Part shown: positions 62,200 to 64,000 of the stretch, in pieces
Position numbering within the stretch: position 1 is the stretch's first letter
Layout: each line of letters opens with the position of its first letter
Origin: Polynucleobacter sp. TUM22923
GTDB taxonomy: Bacteria; Pseudomonadota; Gammaproteobacteria; Burkholderiales; Burkholderiaceae
DNA: 64,000 bases
NCBI RefSeq assembly: GCF_030295705.1
Contig: NZ_AP027274.1
Location: 992,001-1,056,000, forward strand
Direction: 5' to 3'
Position numbers and translations under genes: made by a program
The notes under the pieces: generated by a model
What the model was told of the DNA's origin: nothing
Databases searched by the model: none
Seen by the model: only the letters and a program-made list of their open reading frames with translations

Positions 62200-62388
62200 A
62201 TGAGTAACCGTTCAATCATCATCATGGTACTAGTATTAATCGGTGCCACAGCCTATTTACTCATTAAAGGTGATGGCGACATTGATATGGGTGGTGAAAA
62301 ACATGGCGCCGAAGCAGCGCATATGGAAGAGGCTAAAAAAGATATGCCAGCCGCTCCTGTAGCACCTGTAGCAGACCCAAAGAAGTAA
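62200..62388 (+). CDS. Small membrane-anchored protein (62 aa)
   Basis: A 62-residue protein with one N-terminal membrane segment (IIIMVLVLIGATAYLLI, about residues 6-22) and a polar Glu/Ala/Pro/Lys-rich tail (HGAEAAHMEEAKKDMPAAPV...). AAGGAAAAGC precedes the ATG, a good ribosome-binding site. No family is recognised. The stop codon begins an 8-bp tandem repeat, and a strong terminator follows at 62432-62457. Confidence 0.68.
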   Translation: MSNRSIIIMVLVLIGATAYLLIKGDGDIDMGGEKHGAEAAHMEEAKKDMPAAPVAPVADPKK

Positions 62389-62417
62389 TCCTGTAATTCT
62401 GTAATCCTGCATTCTTG
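62386..62417 (+). repeat. 8-bp tandem repeat beginning at a stop codon
   Basis: TAATCCTG, TAATTCTG, TAATCCTG and CATTCTTG follow each other. The first TAA is the stop of the 62-residue ORF; the next two lie 8 and 16 bases later, so together they supply TAA in all three frames. Confidence 0.85.
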
Positions 62418-62431
62418 CATATCGATAAATC

Positions 62432-62457
62432 AACCGCGGTGTACCGCGGTTTTTTTA
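62432..62457 (+). terminator. Intrinsic terminator
   Basis: AACCGCGG and CCGCGGTT pair perfectly around TGTA, followed by a run of T. The remaining gap up to 62592 shows no gene. Confidence 0.93.
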
Positions 62458-62592
62458 TTGCCCTCATATTCTTACTGCTGCATCCCTTCCATTCTGTAAG
62501 CAGGTATTTGCACAGGCCGTAGTCCTAACGAACTCCATATTAGCTATAAAAAAATTGCCTTTGTAAATAGCAACTAGAGCGATACTAAGAAC

Positions 62593-63477
62593 ATGATTAC
62601 GCCCATTGCCCCACTAGATTCACTAGGACTAGTAACCCACTTAAGGCGCATGCCCTCAGAGCACAAAGGAATGGCTGGAAAGGTTCTGCTTATTGGTGGC
62701 GCGCCCGGCATGGCTGGAGCACTTCTGCTTGCTGGTAACGCCGCACTCCATCTTGGTTCTGGCTGGACTATTTTGGAGATGTTCGACCCCGCTTCCGCTC
62801 ATGCCTATTCTGAACAAGCGGAGCTAATGGTGCGATTAGCCAGCTTTGAAGCGACTGATCAGCTTGCTGCTACAAAGCCTGATCTGATTGCGATTGGCCC
62901 TGGCTTGGGATTCTCTGATCTCGGAAAAGTATGGCTCAGTGCAGTTCTTCGTTACCCTAAAGTTCCCCTAGTGATTGATGCTGATGCACTCAATTTAATT
63001 GCAGATACACCGGAATTTTTAACGCTACTAAAAGAGCGCAATAAAACATTTCCCAATCTAACTGTATTGACTCCGCATCCTGGTGAGGCAGCCCATCTAC
63101 TGGGAAATAGCGCTCAAGCAATTCAGGCAGATCGTCCTGGGTCCTTGGCTAAACTAATTGAGCTCACTGACTCAATCGTAGTGTTAAAAGGTCAGCACAC
63201 CCTACTCGCCTCACCAACGAACCATGCATTGTTATGCCAACAGGGTAATCCAGGCATGGCAATCGGTGGAATGGGTGACGTCTTAACGGGAAGCATTGCG
63301 GCTATCGCAGCACAAGGGCTTCGTCATCACATCAACTTATGGCAAGCAAGCTGCATTGCTGTTCAGCTCCATGCGACTGCGGCAGATAACCTAGTAAAGC
63401 AAAAGGTAGGGCCAATTGGACTCACTCCTTCCGAGGTCATTCTGGAGATGCGGGATCAGATCAATAAGCTGTTATAA
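62593..63477 (+). CDS. nnrD: ADP/ATP-dependent NAD(P)H-hydrate dehydratase
   Basis: A 294-residue enzyme of the ribokinase-like YjeF C-terminal domain family that repairs hydrated NAD(P)H. The nucleotide region KGMAGKVLLIGGAPGMAGALLL, IAIGPGLGFSDLGK, the LTPHPGEAAHLLG motif and the catalytic GNPGMAIGGMGDVLTGSIAA with its Asp are all present. It lacks the N-terminal epimerase (NnrE) domain found fused in E. coli, so an epimerase should lie elsewhere. The EamA gene starts 6 bases after its stop. Confidence 0.93.
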   Translation: MITPIAPLDSLGLVTHLRRMPSEHKGMAGKVLLIGGAPGMAGALLLAGNAALHLGSGWTILEMFDPASAHAYSEQAELMVRLASFEATDQLAATKPDLIAIGPGLGFSDLGKVWLSAVLRYPKVPLVIDADALNLIADTPEFLTLLKERNKTFPNLTVLTPHPGEAAHLLGNSAQAIQADRPGSLAKLIELTDSIVVLKGQHTLLASPTNHALLCQQGNPGMAIGGMGDVLTGSIAAIAAQGLRHHINLWQASCIAVQLHATAADNLVKQKVGPIGLTPSEVILEMRDQINKLL

Positions 63478-63483
63478 ATTGTC

Positions 63484-64000
63484 ATGCATTCCATAAGTAA
63501 AAAATTTCAACGTCGCAGCTACCTTTACGGCATCAGCATGGCTGGTTTGGGATCCATTCTTTTTTCCGGAAAAGCAATATTAGTCAAGCTAGCATTTACT
63601 CAGGGAGCTAATGCTGAAACGCTTATTGCATTGCGGATGCTCATGGCGCTGCCACTCTTCTGGGCTATTTTTTGGTGGAGCACCCGCAAAAAAATACTAT
63701 CGACCCTAAGCTTGCGTGACCAACTCAAAATTTTCGCCCTAGGCTTTATGGGCTATTTTTTATCAAGCTACTTAGATTTTCTTGGGCTCCAATACATTTC
63801 CGTTGGATTGGAGCGAATTGTGCTGTATCTGACCCCAACACTTGTCTTATTAATTTCTTATTTTGTTTTAAACAAATCCATCAGTCGTCTTCAGTGGTAT
63901 GCCTTAATTGTGGGCTATCTTGGCGTCATTGTGGTGTTCATACAAGATGCCAGCTCGACTGGATCGATGGCCTTACTTGGAATGCTACTTGTATTTGCTA
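63484..64000 (+). CDS. EamA/DMT family transporter, N-terminal part (runs off the window)
   Basis: An ORF open to the window end gives about 172 residues (MHSISKKFQRRSYLYGISMA...). It has an EamA-like start with helices GLGSILFSGKAILVKLAF, ALRMLMALPLFWAIFW, FMGYFLSSYLDFLGLQYI and RIVLYLTPTLVLLISYFV. These fit the first EamA repeat of a ten-helix drug/metabolite transporter. The substrate is unknown. It starts 6 bases after nnrD and is likely co-transcribed. Confidence 0.85.
   Translation, partial: MHSISKKFQRRSYLYGISMAGLGSILFSGKAILVKLAFTQGANAETLIALRMLMALPLFWAIFWWSTRKKILSTLSLRDQLKIFALGFMGYFLSSYLDFLGLQYISVGLERIVLYLTPTLVLLISYFVLNKSISRLQWYALIVGYLGVIVVFIQDASSTGSMALLGMLLVFA

Overview
The window is a gene-dense chromosomal segment of a free-living betaproteobacterium. 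Gene order (ndk-rlmN-ispG-hisS-yfgM-bamB, surE-pcm-nlpD, dnaX-ybaB-recR, addB/addA-like genes next to trxA-rho-rpmE2), four Bug/TctC-type solute-binding proteins, base composition that looks mid-40s % G+C, and short intergenic gaps all fit a member of Burkholderiales close to Polynucleobacter. This assignment is inferred from gene content and protein resemblance; no database search was run. No rRNA, tRNA, insertion sequence, prophage or CRISPR array was seen. The one stable RNA gene is the small SRP RNA at 21461-21560.

Layout. 1-5284 (minus): ndk, rlmN, ispG, hisS, yfgM and the start of bamB, covering nucleotide metabolism, rRNA methylation, isoprenoids, tRNA charging and envelope assembly. 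5579-6280 (plus): a BI-1/YccA membrane protein. 6399-10964 (minus): surE, pcm, an nlpD-like gene, a DnaQ-fold exonuclease and rlmD; rpoS, which often follows nlpD, is absent. 10993-16892 (minus): a complete heavy-metal RND efflux operon (OMF, adaptor, pump). 17077-18504: an OprB-like porin. 18690-21430 (minus): dnaX, ybaB/ebfC, recR, with the SRP RNA divergent. 21803-23858: a DUF1993 protein, a carboxylesterase and an ExoX-like nuclease. 23996-25980 (minus): an SOS operon with a perfect LexA-type operator, umuD, umuC and an unannotated 43-residue membrane peptide. 26135-28149 (plus): a tartrate/malate-type dehydrogenase translationally coupled to a Bug protein. 28267-35885 (minus): AddA/AddB-like recombination nuclease-helicase genes and a TPR protein. 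36003-38374 (plus): trxA, rho (with a C-rich, G-poor leader resembling a rut site) and rpmE2.

38500-47647 holds a GT39-like membrane protein, a MATE exporter, small envelope proteins, a Bug protein, dsbB coupled to a DUF5993-type peptide, a FAH-family hydrolase and feoAB behind a Fur-box-like operator. 47844-53133 holds a duplicated-domain periplasmic protein, a GNAT with an expanded 9-bp repeat, a YbgC-type thioesterase, a cysteine-dioxygenase-like cupin, a RhlE-like helicase, a beta-hydroxyacid dehydrogenase, DUF1330 and a small basic helical protein. 53293-64000 holds two more Bug proteins, a four-domain rhodanese, TIGR02450, a phasin-like protein, a truncated haemoglobin, TerC, an HI0933-type flavoprotein, a divergent ion channel, a LOG-family protein, NAD(P)HX dehydratase and a truncated EamA transporter.

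The most unusual signals are the SOS-linked small membrane peptide, short tandem duplications at stop codons that multiply stop codons, an in-frame repeat expansion in a GNAT enzyme, the rho leader, and loss of expected genes (rpoS, a rodZ-like gene) from conserved positions.
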